Source of the DNA: Clostridiales bacterium
Lineage (GTDB): Bacteria > Bacillota > Clostridia > Oscillospirales > CAG-382
Reading direction: 5' to 3'
Assembly (NCBI GenBank): GCA_003343885.1
Contig: QAKH01000078.1
Span: forward strand, 1-5,706
DNA length: 5,706 bases
Every line of letters starts with the position of its first letter. Positions within the stretch are counted from its first letter, which is position 1. A program made the translations under genes and the position numbers. The notes under the pieces are model-generated. The model was not told where the DNA came from and searched no databases. It saw only the letters and a program-made list of their open reading frames with translations. Shown piece by piece: positions 5,697 through 5,706 of this stretch.

Positions 5697-5706
5697 CCAT
5701 AAATTC

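Noticed and set aside
5514..5702. 62-codon plus-strand frame over the thrS end and the right repeat.
   Set aside because: It is composed of out-of-frame thrS and repeat sequence; the FAAKRRCNTRG string is just the repeat translated.

Overview
The window looks like chromosomal DNA from a low-to-moderate-GC Firmicute, most likely a gut-type member of the class Clostridia (Oscillospiraceae/Ruminococcaceae-like). This placement is inferred from a threonyl-tRNA synthetase of the clostridial type, a T-box leader in front of it, consensus sigma-A promoters, strong GGAGG-type ribosome binding sites and GC-rich dispersed repeats of a kind I associate with these genomes. No database was searched.

There are three real genes in two divergent transcription units. 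The minus-strand unit reads leftward from a promoter near 3055-3083. It carries first a NahK-like sugar 1-kinase (1921-2976), then a DUF4091/GH123-type glycosidase (22-1791). The two genes are 129 bp apart, and that gap holds a 10-bp tandem repeat. Together they suggest release of an N-acetylhexosamine (GalNAc is the best guess) from a glycan or glycolipid fragment, followed by phosphorylation of the free sugar at its anomeric carbon.

The plus-strand unit starts at a perfect TTGACA-17-TATAAT promoter (3207-3235). It continues through a T-box riboswitch with a readable ACC (Thr) specifier, a canonical T-box motif and competing antiterminator and terminator hairpins, then reaches thrS (3629-5566). 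Expression of the synthetase is therefore predicted to rise when uncharged tRNA-Thr accumulates.

The divergent interval (2977-3628) has no gene. It contains the two promoters, a 21-bp direct repeat overlapping the kinase promoter, a palindrome at the predicted kinase start site, a leader hairpin and the T-box. Both window ends, which are the 3' ends of the two units, carry copies of the same two-module GC-rich hairpin repeat in the same orientation relative to transcription. On the left the repeat has run into the glycosidase reading frame and supplies its last ~33 codons.

The genes belong to known families and I see no clear undescribed system. The most unusual points are the repeat-derived protein tail, the permuted 3'-end repeats, the repeat-rich control region of the sugar operon and some non-standard residues around the ThrRS active site.
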